Made by a program: the position numbers and the translations under genes. DNA of 26,428 bases from Streptomyces cellulosae. GTDB lineage: Bacteria > Actinomycetota > Actinomycetes > Streptomycetales > Streptomycetaceae. Location of the stretch: positions 1-26,428 of the forward strand of contig NZ_JOEV01000069.1 of the NCBI RefSeq assembly GCF_000721105.1, written 5' to 3'. Below the pieces are notes generated by a model that searched no databases, had not been told where the DNA came from, and saw only the letters and a program-made list of their open reading frames with translations. This document shows, piece by piece, positions 15,325-22,834 of the stretch (the stretch's first letter is position 1; every line of letters starts with the position of its first letter).

Positions 15325-15470
15325 ACCAGCGGGCCATTACCTCGCAATGTCTGCTTGGTACCCCCGGCATTGCGCTGCCGCCGGGTCGTCGCGGCCGCCG
15401 CTGCCGGGGCGGTGGCGCACGCGGCGTACGGACTGTGAGCAGGTCTGGGGTGACCGGCGTGGACCCAAGG

Positions 15471-15717
15471 CGCGCGGATCGAACGAACGGTGCGCGGCGG
15501 CCTGGCCGCTTGGCCGGGATCTCCCCGCGTGGCGGCGCGCGAGCAGGTCGTGGTGCCGGCGCGGCACCGTCTCCGGGCGCACCAGCGACCGGAACCGGCC
15601 CAGCACCTGGGACTGGTGCGCCGCCGTCCGACCGCCGCCACGGGGCTCTGGTGCCGGGCGCCGGCAGAACACCGCGTACCGCGGCGAAATCGGTACGATC
15701 TCTGGTTGGTCGGCCAC
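15471..15717 (-). pseudogene. decayed integrase-type (rve) transposase fragment
   Basis: The minus strand from 15606 reads VLGRFRSLVRPETVPRRHHD followed by LLARRHAGRSRP, and after a frame change RTVRSIRA (15494-15471). This matches my recollection of the region before the catalytic core of actinobacterial rve-type transposases (LVRPETVLRWHRDLLARRHAxxSRPxRPGRPRTVRSIRAL). At least one frameshift is required and no catalytic domain follows, so it is dead. It lies upstream of the copy 4 operon, whose promoter may sit in or next to this remnant. Confidence 0.5.
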
Positions 15718-15740
15718 CAGCGGCCTGGGAGACCCGCACT

Positions 15741-16118
15741 TCAGTCCGGCACGCAGGAGCGAAATCGGCGGAGCAGTTCAAGTGCGGCAGGGCTCTCCGC
15801 GTCGAAGGTCTGGCCTTGTTGTTCAACAGAGAGGTCCGGCCCCCAGATGCGGGCGCCGTGACAGCGGAAGCAGAAGGCGATCTCGAAGAGATGATCGGTG
15901 GAGTTGTGCGCCCTGATTCCCCAGCCTGGGAGGAAGCAGCGGTACAGCTCACTGCCTGGTAGGTCGGCGATCAGAGACAGGGCCTGCTGGGCTTGGTCGC
16001 CCTCCCAGATGGCGGCAGTGTCGCCCGCCAGGTCCTCCGAACTGAGGTGCCTGGCGGGATCGGTGATGCGGACGACCTCGATGAGCTCGGTCTTCCCTTG
16101 GGTCAACGGCAGCAGCAT
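15741..16118 (-). CDS. conserved hypothetical protein, probably N-terminally truncated
   Basis: From ATG 16118 this encodes 125 residues, MLLPLTQGKTELIEVVRITD onward, with the protein-like segments AAIWEGDQAQQALSLIADLP, YRCFLPGWGIRAH, LFEIAFCFRCHGARIWGPD and ESPAALELLRRFR. I have the impression that such proteins are common in Streptomyces as uncharacterised small proteins, but I assign no function. The frame is open upstream to 16289 and runs without a break into the transposase remnant (RWSVERTVSRLGGF, 16229-16193). The native 5' end seems to have been replaced, so the gene may be non-functional. A CxxC pair (FCFRCHG) is visible. No clear ribosome site is present at ATG 16118. Confidence 0.5.
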   Translation of the reverse strand: MLLPLTQGKTELIEVVRITDPARHLSSEDLAGDTAAIWEGDQAQQALSLIADLPGSELYRCFLPGWGIRAHNSTDHLFEIAFCFRCHGARIWGPDLSVEQQGQTFDAESPAALELLRRFRSCVPD

Positions 16119-16187
16119 GCCCCCAGACTCTCCGATCGCGACTTCGCTGACCAGGACAGCCAGAAGGCAGGACTTTCGGAGCCTCAG

Positions 16188-16642
16188 TCGGAAGCCGCCC
16201 AGCCGGCTCACGGTCCGCTCGACGCTCCACCGGTGCCGGTGCCGGTGCCGGCCCCGGTCGGGCCGAGGACTCGATGCCCCTGCGGGCAATGCGTGGCACG
16301 TATGGCGAGCTCGGAGCCATTGCCGCAGGTGGTCGTAGTCGTAGCTCTTGTCCGCATGGAGCTTGGGGGCCTACGCCGCCGGGGACCGCGGCGGGATCGG
16401 ATCGGCGGGGGGTCCCGCGCACTGGGAGTTCAAGTGCCAGGCTGTCGCGAGTGTTCGCGGCGGTGATCTCCGGGGCTGCCGCCAGGTGCGGCCGGAGGCG
16501 GCCACGAACAGAATGGCGGCCGGCACCTCCCGGTCTCCGTAGCGCCGACTGCCGCCGCCTTGTGGCCGCATCGGCGCCACGGGACTACCCGCTGGAACAG
16601 TTGTCCCAGCCCCTCGGGAACGAGACGTTCCGTGGTCGTCAC
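16188..16642 (-). pseudogene. decayed IS5-family transposase with internal deletion
   Basis: In three minus-strand frames the order of an IS5 transposase can be followed. The start at 16642 reads MTTTERLVPEGLGQLFQRVV. This is followed by PQGGGSRRYGDREVPAAILF and VAASGRTWRQ in another frame, then ITAANTRDSLALELPVRGTP, KLHADKSYDYDHLRQWLRAR with IARRGIESSARPG, and finally HRWSVERTVSRLGGF. The total span is much shorter than an intact gene of about 800 bp, so an internal part is missing, and several frameshifts are needed. The HR codons are expanded (RHRHRHRW) by a CCGGTG microsatellite at 16230-16251. The element fused to and probably truncated the hypothetical gene at 15741-16118. Confidence 0.7.
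16230..16251. repeat. short CCGGTG tandem repeat
   Basis: CCGGTG is repeated three times, followed by CCGG. It lies in the transposase remnant where intact relatives have a single HR pair (GRHRWVVERT), so it looks like slippage expansion in a gene no longer under selection. Confidence 0.8.
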
Positions 16643-16696
16643 GTCCGCACACTACCGACCACGCGAAAAGCAACGACGTCTGAGGGTGCTCGCACC

Positions 16697-16813
16697 ATGC
16701 CCGTCCTGGACCGCGTCAAGGCCGAAGGCGGACGCCTCGTCCCTGACGGCGCCCGCCGCCTCGCCTCCGACCACCGCACGCGTACCGCGTCGAAGCCGCC
16801 CACGTGTGAATGA
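16697..16813 (+). CDS. small hypothetical ORF or gene fragment (38 aa)
   Basis: The frame from ATG 16697 encodes MPVLDRVKAEGGRLVPDGAR and 18 more residues. The first half has a protein-like charge pattern, but I recognise no family and no good ribosome site lies upstream. It sits just past the transposase remnant, so it may be the start of a gene cut by rearrangement. The palindrome at 16823-16840 follows directly. Confidence 0.2.
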   Translation: MPVLDRVKAEGGRLVPDGARRLASDHRTRTASKPPTCE

Positions 16814-16822
16814 CGTCCCAGA

Positions 16823-16840
16823 CTCCCGTGTCCACGGGAG
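16823..16840. terminator. 18-bp palindrome, possible bidirectional terminator
   Basis: CTCCCGTG, TC, CACGGGAG forms a perfect 8-bp inverted repeat with a two-base centre. It lies between the end of the small plus-strand frame (16813) and the stop of the minus-strand gene at 16919. A two-base loop is too tight for an ideal RNA hairpin, so a protein site is also possible. Confidence 0.4.
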
Positions 16841-16918
16841 GAGACCTTCGCCCCTGTCCGCGACGTCCGGCTTCTGAGCGAGCCCGTCGACTCGCCGGGC
16901 CGCGGACCGGAGCGCGGC

Positions 16919-17170
16919 TCACGTGGACAGCGAGGCGAGGACACGCAGGTCCGCAGCGGTCGGATATCGCCAGACGAGATAGCCGAGCGGGACCCCCGTC
17001 CGGTCGGCCAGCCACTCGTGGTTGAGTTCGGTGGGCTCGGCCTGCCGGGCGGCGTCGACCAGCAGCCGGATGCGGCGAGTGGCCCGGTCCGATGCGATGG
17101 CGCGATGGTCGCGCGGCGTCTTGCGCCGAGCGCCGTTCCAGCGCCCGTACCTGGTGTCTCCGGACTTCAT
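16919..17170 (-). CDS. small HTH-like hypothetical protein (83 aa)
   Basis: The 83-residue frame begins MKSGDTRYGRWNGARRKTPR and contains WLADRTGVPLGYLVWRYPTA followed by ADLRVLASL. The latter looks like the helix-turn-helix of a TetR-type domain (xxAxxxGVxxGxLxxxFPxxxxL), but no ligand domain follows. I believe similar small proteins occur in other Streptomyces, but I know no function. No convincing ribosome site precedes ATG 17170. It could be a stand-alone small regulator or the remaining N-terminus of a larger one. Confidence 0.5.
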   Translation of the reverse strand: MKSGDTRYGRWNGARRKTPRDHRAIASDRATRRIRLLVDAARQAEPTELNHEWLADRTGVPLGYLVWRYPTAADLRVLASLST

Positions 17171-17397
17171 GCCGGGGAGTCAAGCGCGCCGCTGTTGCTC
17201 GGGGGTCACCCACTGGTTGCGGGTCCTTTGCGCCGGGCCGTGTCCCTGCCGACGCTCGAAGCGCTCCGGCAGCCATGCGCATCGCGGTACCCGGACGGCG
17301 CAATCCAGACGTCACCGCCGGTTGGGTCGCCCGCAACGGGGATCCGTCGCACTGGTCCTTGACCAACCCGTTCCCCCCCGTGCCGCAGGAGGCAGAC

Positions 17398-17907
17398 ATG
17401 ATGGACTCGATCTTGGCCGGCGCCGTCCTCCGCATGCCGTTCGGTGTGCGACCGAGGCATCGTCGCCACCCGGACAGATCAGTGCCCACGCAGGCGGGGC
17501 TCATCGAGGGACCGGTCGAGCATGGCGACCGGCGAGGCCGCGAGCTCGGCTTCCCCACCGCCAACCTCGTGCTGGGCGACGCGAGCGCGAGCGACGGCGT
17601 GTGGGCCGGTCTCGTGCAGCTGCCCGAAGGCGACACGTACGGCGCGGCCGTGTCGGTCGGGCGGAGGGCCACCTTCTACGGTCGCGACGGGGTCCGCCTC
17701 CTCGAAGCACACCTGTTGGACTTCTCCGGCGACCTCTATGGCCAGTGGCTGCGGGTCAGCCTCTTCCACAGGACGCGACCGCAGCGCCGTTTCTCCGACG
17801 GCGAGGCGCTGGTGAAGCAGATGCACCAGGACATCGCCGACGTCCGGATCTGGCTGCACACCAACGCCCGTCTGCGGGTCTGCGACGGTGACGCCGACCG
17901 GACCTGA
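17398..17907 (+). CDS. stand-alone riboflavin kinase (flavokinase domain)
   Basis: A 169-residue protein made only of the flavokinase domain that is the C-terminal half of bifunctional RibF. It phosphorylates riboflavin to FMN with ATP. The start at ATG 17398 is supported by AGGAGG at 17387-17392, five bases upstream. Motifs are IEGPVEHGDRRGRELGFPTAN (about 36-56, with the GFPTAN nucleotide/metal loop), GRRATFYG, and LLEAHLLDFSGDLYGQWLRV (about 101-120, with the candidate catalytic Glu103). The FMN adenylyltransferase domain is absent, and the first 30 residues are not conserved. Every actinomycete should have a housekeeping RibF, so this is an accessory copy. Its place among many FMN-dependent monooxygenase genes suggests a role in local FMN supply. 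I see no FMN riboswitch upstream. Confidence 0.88.
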   Translation: MMDSILAGAVLRMPFGVRPRHRRHPDRSVPTQAGLIEGPVEHGDRRGRELGFPTANLVLGDASASDGVWAGLVQLPEGDTYGAAVSVGRRATFYGRDGVRLLEAHLLDFSGDLYGQWLRVSLFHRTRPQRRFSDGEALVKQMHQDIADVRIWLHTNARLRVCDGDADRT

Positions 17908-18084
17908 GGAGCGACCTGCTGTCCCGAGTGTCACCAGAGCGCAATATGTACGTCGCATTTAAGGACGATTCAGGCAACACTCCGGTGCTTCCCTGACCAG
18001 GCTGGATGAACGCCTTTTCGAAGGGGGTTTTCTCGTGCGAATTGCTTCCTGCCTCGTCACTCTTCAGAACCATGGCGGTCGGCG

Positions 18085-18858
18085 GTGACGCCCCACCCCA
18101 TCGGGCCGTTGCGCCCGGAGACGCAGTACCAGCGGCATCGTCAGACTCCGGACCGGCTGAACAACTCGATGCGCAGGGCCTACGACCTCCTGCGTTCCTC
18201 CCTGCAAAGCAGCCCCGAGAGCCTGTACCTGGTCGAGGGCGAGCTGACGGAGGCCTTGTCGGCGAGCCGCAACACGGTGCGTGCGGTCCTGCAACTGCTG
18301 GCCAAGGACGGTCTGGTCACGCGCAGCCCGAAGCGCGGCACGCGCTCTGCCAACGTGACGACCTTGCGGGTCAACGAGATCGCCCCCGTCGAGGCGTTCG
18401 GCGGCGAGCACGCCATCCACGCCCAACTCCGTGCCCTGGACTACCAGATCCTGGGTTGCCCGGGCTTGGTGCGTGAGCGACTGCAGCTCGTCGGGGAATG
18501 GATTGTGCTCATGATGGAGTCTCTCCTCATCCAGCACGAGATGGTGCTGGGCATCTCGGTGAGCTATGTCGCGCTGAGCCCCGAGGAGTCCCGAGATGTC
18601 GTCGTCGACGAACCGGACGCGATCTTGTTCCTGGAGAAGCACTTCGACGTCAGGATCCGCGGAACCAAGTCGACGACGATCGGTGCGACCGCGGCCGACG
18701 CGCAGTCGGCGCGGTTGGTGGGCGTGGAGGTCGGAGCGCCCATGCTCTTCCTGGAGGACATCCTTGAGGACGAGCAGGGCCAGGCCAGGGCGCTGTCGCA
18801 GTTCCGGCTGCGGAGCGACCTCGTCGCCTTCCAGACGAACGCCGTCCGATCAGCCTGA
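18085..18858 (+). CDS. GntR-family regulator, HutC/UTRA subfamily
   Basis: A 257-residue regulator. The winged helix covers about residues 28-90 with MRRAYDLLRSSLQSSPESLY and LTEALSASRNTVRAVLQLLA followed by the wing DGLVTRSPKRGT. The C-terminal part (about 110-255) has the UTRA pattern, ending in PMLFLEDILEDEQGQARALS and FRLRSDLVAFQT. UTRA domains bind small ligands and control nearby metabolic or transport genes. The frame opens at GTG 18085, but no strong ribosome site is seen, so the exact start is uncertain; the segment before residue 25 is not conserved. It lies 177 bp after the riboflavin kinase gene and converges with the ABC exporter across a strong terminator. Candidate targets are the ABC genes, the permeases and the kinase; none is proven. 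Confidence 0.85.
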   Translation: MTPHPIGPLRPETQYQRHRQTPDRLNNSMRRAYDLLRSSLQSSPESLYLVEGELTEALSASRNTVRAVLQLLAKDGLVTRSPKRGTRSANVTTLRVNEIAPVEAFGGEHAIHAQLRALDYQILGCPGLVRERLQLVGEWIVLMMESLLIQHEMVLGISVSYVALSPEESRDVVVDEPDAILFLEKHFDVRIRGTKSTTIGATAADAQSARLVGVEVGAPMLFLEDILEDEQGQARALSQFRLRSDLVAFQTNAVRSA

Positions 18859-18893
18859 CACACCGATCAACCTGCCGAATGACAGCTCACACC

Positions 18894-18934
18894 CCCGCCC
18901 GGCAGGCCGCGACCGCCGCGGCCTGCCGGGCGGG
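18894..18934. terminator. strong bidirectional terminator (perfect 18-bp stem)
   Basis: CCCGCCCGGCAGGCCGCG, a five-base loop and its exact reverse complement form an uninterrupted 18-bp G/C stem. It sits between the convergent GntR gene (ends 18858) and ABC exporter gene (ends 18949), so it can stop transcription from both sides. No T-run is present. Confidence 0.85.
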
Positions 18935-18948
18935 CGTGCGTCCCGCCC

Positions 18949-21900
18949 TCACTCGTGGCCGTGGGCGGCACTTGCCACCATCGCCGCCCACAGCGCCGCA
19001 TAGGCGCCGTCCAGCTCGACGAGCTCGTCGTGGGAACCGTCCTCCACGATCAGCCCGTTGTCCACGACCAGGATGCGCTGGCAGGCTCGTGCCGTCTGCA
19101 GCCGATGTGCGATCAGCAGCGTCGTACGCCCCCTCGCCACCAGTCCCATCGCTCGCTGGACGCGTGCCTCCGTGGCGAGGTCCAGATTGGCCGTCGCCTC
19201 GTCGAGCAGCAGGATCGCGGGGTCGACGACAAGTGCCCGTGCCAGGCTCAACAGCTGGCGTTGGCCGGCCGACAGGGACCGGCCCTGCTCGCTCACCGGG
19301 GTGTGGTAGCCGAGCGGCAGCTCCGCGATGAAGGTGTGTGCCCCCACGGCGCGGGCCGCCCGCTCCACGAGGAGGTCCGGCGCCTCGGGGTTCCCGTAGG
19401 CGATGTTGGAACGGATCGTGCCCGAGAAGAGGAAGGGTTCCTGGGGGACGAACCCGAGCTGGTGGCGGTAGGCCGCCAGGTCGAGCTGCTGGATCGGGAT
19501 GCCGTCGACGCTCACCGTGCCCGCGGACGTGTCGTAGAACCGGGCCACCAGCTTGACCAGGGTCGACTTGCCCGCACCGGTGGTGCCGACCAGGGCGACG
19601 ACCTGCCCGGGCGGGATCTCGAGGCTCACGTCGTCCATCGCGACCAGGCCCGTGCTCGGGTAGGCGAACGTCACCTGGTCCAGGGAGATCCTGCCGGACA
19701 GACGCTTCGGGGTGACGGCGTCCTCGGCGAGCGGGGTACCCGTGGGCGTCTGCAGGAGCTCTCGCAGCTGGACGACCGCGACCTTCGCCTGCAGCCATTG
19801 GTCGAAGACGAAGGACAGCTGCTGGATCGGCGTGAAGAACTGGTCGAGGTAGAGCAGAAACGCGATCAGCAGCCCGTAGGACAGGTCACCCTCGATGACA
19901 CGCGGAGCGGCGACCGCGAGCGCGATGGCCTTGGCTACGGTGCTCAGCAGCTGGAGTACCGGGAAGAACCGGGCGATCAGCTCGGCCGAGCGGATCCGGG
20001 CCTCGCAGTAGGAATCGGCCAGCCTCGCGAACCGCTGTTCGTTCGCCTGTTGCTGACCGTAGGCCTGGCTGACCGCGGCGCTGGCGAGGCTCTCCTGCAT
20101 GGTGGCGTAGAGAGCCGACACCCGGTCGCGCGCGATCAGGTAGGTCTTCCCGGAAGCGGAGCGGAACCACAGTGTCGAGACCAGCAGGACCGGCAGCACC
20201 GCCGAGACCGCGAGAGCGAGCCGGGCGTCGAACACGACGAGGCCGACGGCGATGCCGGCACAGGACAGCAGACTCACCATCGCGGTCAGCAGTCCCTGCT
20301 GCAACAGCTGGGCGAAGGCCTCGACGTCGGAGGTCATCCGGGTCATGATGTTGCCGGCCATGTGTTGCTCGTAGTAGTCGAGCGAGAGTCGTTGCAGGTG
20401 CGCGAACGTACGCACCCGCAGCCCGAGCAGCATGCGTTCGGCGGTGCGCTGGGCGAAGTAGATCATCACCCTGCTGTTGACCCAGATGACGCCTTGCACG
20501 GCCAGGAGGGCCGCACAGACCCAGGCCAGCATCCGGAAGGAGTCCCGGAGGACGCCGTTGTCGATGCCGAATCTGATCAGTACCGGCGTCGCGATCCACG
20601 ACACCGCGTCGACGACCACCATGACCGAGGCCAGCAGCAGCGGCTTGGTGAAGGACCGGAAGGCGCTGCCCATGGTGAACCGGTCGTGTGGAGCGACTGC
20701 CTCCGCGAGGTCGATGCCGGGCTCGCCGCGCAGCTCGGGAAGGCGTTCCACGGCCTCGATCAGCGTGGGCGACACGGTAGCCAGGCCGGCGAGGGTCGAG
20801 GTGGCGCCACTCATACCGGGGCCCTGCGAGCCGGACGCCGCCCGCGTGGCGGCCTCGCTGGTGTGGCTGCTGATCTTCGGCGCGCCCAGCCGTGACACAC
20901 CCTCCGGCCAGGCGGCGGGGTCCAGTTCGGTGACCGGTTCCTCGGGTTCTGCCACGAAGTCCGCGTCGGGTCCGGTCAGGAGCTCTCTGAAGAGCTGGGA
21001 CCTTTCGAGCAGCTCTTCCGTGGTCCCGACGTCGACGATCCGGCCGTGGTCGAGCACGATGACCCGGTCAGCCAGAAGCAGCGTCGAGTGCCGGTGGGCG
21101 ATCAGTACGGTCGTCCGCCCGGCGAGGACCTCCCCCAGCGAGCGGTGGATGGCGTGCTCCGTGCGTGCGTCGATGGCCGACGTGGCATCGTCGAGGACCA
21201 GCACCTGAGGGCTGGTCAGTGCCGCACGGGCGAGTGCGAGCCGCTGCCTTTGCCCGCCGGACAGGGTGAAGCCGCGTTCGCCCACCACGGTTTCATAGCC
21301 GTCGGGGAGTCCGGAGATGAAGCCGTGCGCATGGGCTGCGACCGCCGCGTGCTCCACCTCGTCGATGGTGGCCGTCGGCCTGCCGAACGCGATGTTGTCG
21401 CGGATCGTCGTCCCGAAGAGGAACCCTTCCTCGAACACGATCCCGACCGCGGCACGCAGCGAGGCCAGGGTGTAGTCGCGGACGTCGCGGCCGTCGAAGC
21501 GCACCACCCCCGACGCGGGGTCGTGGAACCGGGCGATGAGGTGGGCCAGGGTGGACTTCCCCGAACCCGAGGCCCCCACGATGGCGATCCGTTCTCCCGG
21601 ATTCACCAGCAGCGAGATGTCACGCAACACGAGGTCGCCACCGGGGTAACGGAAGTCGACATGGTCGAGCTCGAGCAGGCCTGCGGGGTTCTCCAGCCGG
21701 ACGGCGTGGGGCCGCTCCTGCACACGTGCCTGCACCGACAACAGCTCGACGACCCGCTGGGCACCGGCTCGCGCCTGCTGGCTGGTGGCCATCAGCCCGG
21801 ACAGGAAGCGGACCGGGGCGACCAGCTGCAGGACGTAGCTGGAGAAGGCGAGGAACACGCCGAGGGAGACCTGGTCCTCCATGACGAGCCGGCCCCCGAA

Positions 21901-22764
21901 GCCGAGGATGGCCAGCTGGGTCAGACCGGGGATGGCGTCCAGGCCGGCGCCGAACACCGCGGTGATCCTCGCGGTACGGAGCCGGGACTGGAAGAGTTTG
22001 CGCGCCTCCTCGTTGAGCGAAGCCTGCTCCTGCTCCTCCTGCCCGAAGGCCTTGACGACCCGGACTCCCGTGACCGCCTCCTCCACGACCCCGGCCACGC
22101 TGCCCTGGAACCGCTGGTCCATCCAGCTCGCGGGGAACGACCGGCTGCGGAACCTCATGGCCATGACGAGGAACGCGGGTACGGCCACCACCATCACTGC
22201 TGCCAGGAGGGGGGAGAGGGCGACCATCACGGCCAGCGACACGACGAGCAAGGTGACGTTGCCGTAGGCCAGTCCCAGCTGCTGGAGGAACATCTGGATC
22301 AGGGTCAGATCCGATGTCGCTCGGGACATCACGTCCCCGGCACGCAGCTCGTCGCGCCGGGACGCGTCCAGGTACTGCATGTGCCGGTGCAGCTTGATCT
22401 GCAGGTCGCGCTGGACGTGCACGGCGACTCTCCCGCCGATCGTGCGGCGCAGGTAGTTCGCCAGGAAGCTGACGAGTCCGGTGACGAGCAGGAGCCCGAT
22501 CCAGACGGATCGGGAACGCCTCTGGGAGAGGATCGTGTCATCGAGAACGACCTGCTGGATCAGCGGTATGAGGCCCATCAGGCCCATCGCGGCGACGGCG
22601 AACCCGACGCCGAGCCAGATGCGCAGACGCGCCCGCCGGTCGAGCAGGGGAGCCAGCAACTGGAGGGTCCCACGTGCGTACACCGGACGGTACTGGTTGT
22701 CCACCTCCACGTCGGGCTTGAGAGGGTCTGCTTCGCGCATGTCGGGTGGAGTGGTCATGGGCAC
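18949..22764 (-). CDS. single-chain ABC exporter (TMD-NBD-TMD-NBD), asymmetric ATP sites
   Basis: A 1271-residue fusion of two exporter halves, each six membrane helices plus an ATPase, comparable to mycobacterial Rv0194-type exporters. NBD1: Walker A GASGSGKST (397-405), signature LSGGQ (501-505), Walker B LVLDD (522-526), H-loop His557. NBD2: Walker A GTTGAGKST (1060-1068), Q-loop Q1108, signature LSAGQ (1164-1168), Walker B LLLDE (1185-1189), H-loop His1220. NBD1 has Asp526 in place of the catalytic glutamate and Glu445 in place of the Q-loop glutamine. NBD2 has the altered signature. All changes therefore fall in one composite ATP site, as in heterodimeric exporters with a degenerate site. 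A linker of about 90 residues (about 595-690) joins the halves. The start is GTG 22764 or ATG 22758; neither has a strong ribosome site. Probably a drug or metabolite exporter; the substrate is unknown. Confidence 0.93.
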   Translation of the reverse strand: MPMTTPPDMREADPLKPDVEVDNQYRPVYARGTLQLLAPLLDRRARLRIWLGVGFAVAAMGLMGLIPLIQQVVLDDTILSQRRSRSVWIGLLLVTGLVSFLANYLRRTIGGRVAVHVQRDLQIKLHRHMQYLDASRRDELRAGDVMSRATSDLTLIQMFLQQLGLAYGNVTLLVVSLAVMVALSPLLAAVMVVAVPAFLVMAMRFRSRSFPASWMDQRFQGSVAGVVEEAVTGVRVVKAFGQEEQEQASLNEEARKLFQSRLRTARITAVFGAGLDAIPGLTQLAILGFGGRLVMEDQVSLGVFLAFSSYVLQLVAPVRFLSGLMATSQQARAGAQRVVELLSVQARVQERPHAVRLENPAGLLELDHVDFRYPGGDLVLRDISLLVNPGERIAIVGASGSGKSTLAHLIARFHDPASGVVRFDGRDVRDYTLASLRAAVGIVFEEGFLFGTTIRDNIAFGRPTATIDEVEHAAVAAHAHGFISGLPDGYETVVGERGFTLSGGQRQRLALARAALTSPQVLVLDDATSAIDARTEHAIHRSLGEVLAGRTTVLIAHRHSTLLLADRVIVLDHGRIVDVGTTEELLERSQLFRELLTGPDADFVAEPEEPVTELDPAAWPEGVSRLGAPKISSHTSEAATRAASGSQGPGMSGATSTLAGLATVSPTLIEAVERLPELRGEPGIDLAEAVAPHDRFTMGSAFRSFTKPLLLASVMVVVDAVSWIATPVLIRFGIDNGVLRDSFRMLAWVCAALLAVQGVIWVNSRVMIYFAQRTAERMLLGLRVRTFAHLQRLSLDYYEQHMAGNIMTRMTSDVEAFAQLLQQGLLTAMVSLLSCAGIAVGLVVFDARLALAVSAVLPVLLVSTLWFRSASGKTYLIARDRVSALYATMQESLASAAVSQAYGQQQANEQRFARLADSYCEARIRSAELIARFFPVLQLLSTVAKAIALAVAAPRVIEGDLSYGLLIAFLLYLDQFFTPIQQLSFVFDQWLQAKVAVVQLRELLQTPTGTPLAEDAVTPKRLSGRISLDQVTFAYPSTGLVAMDDVSLEIPPGQVVALVGTTGAGKSTLVKLVARFYDTSAGTVSVDGIPIQQLDLAAYRHQLGFVPQEPFLFSGTIRSNIAYGNPEAPDLLVERAARAVGAHTFIAELPLGYHTPVSEQGRSLSAGQRQLLSLARALVVDPAILLLDEATANLDLATEARVQRAMGLVARGRTTLLIAHRLQTARACQRILVVDNGLIVEDGSHDELVELDGAYAALWAAMVASAAHGHE

Positions 22765-22769
22765 AGGAC

Positions 22770-22795
22770 AAGGGGCGCGGATTTCCGCGCCCCTT
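22770..22795 (-). terminator. hairpin after the permease operon
   Basis: An 11-bp perfect stem (AAGGGGCGCGG with CCGCGCCCCTT, four-base loop) lies between the permease stop at 22835 and the exporter start at 22764. It probably ends the permease transcript on the minus strand, although read-through into the exporter is possible. Confidence 0.65.
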
Positions 22796-22834
22796 CTCCC
22801 GCATTGCCGAACAATTGCGCCCTTCGCGACACCC

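Noticed and set aside
17171..17397. FMN riboswitch upstream of the riboflavin kinase
   Set aside because: I looked for the conserved RFN segments (AGGGGC..., GCGGU, AGCCCGCGA-like) and did not find a matching set. A covariance-model search would be decisive.
18955..20895. 646-codon plus-strand frame opposite the ABC exporter, and a similar 625-codon frame at 21046-22923
   Set aside because: Both are mirror frames of the exporter gene, whose ATPase motifs are unmistakable on the minus strand.
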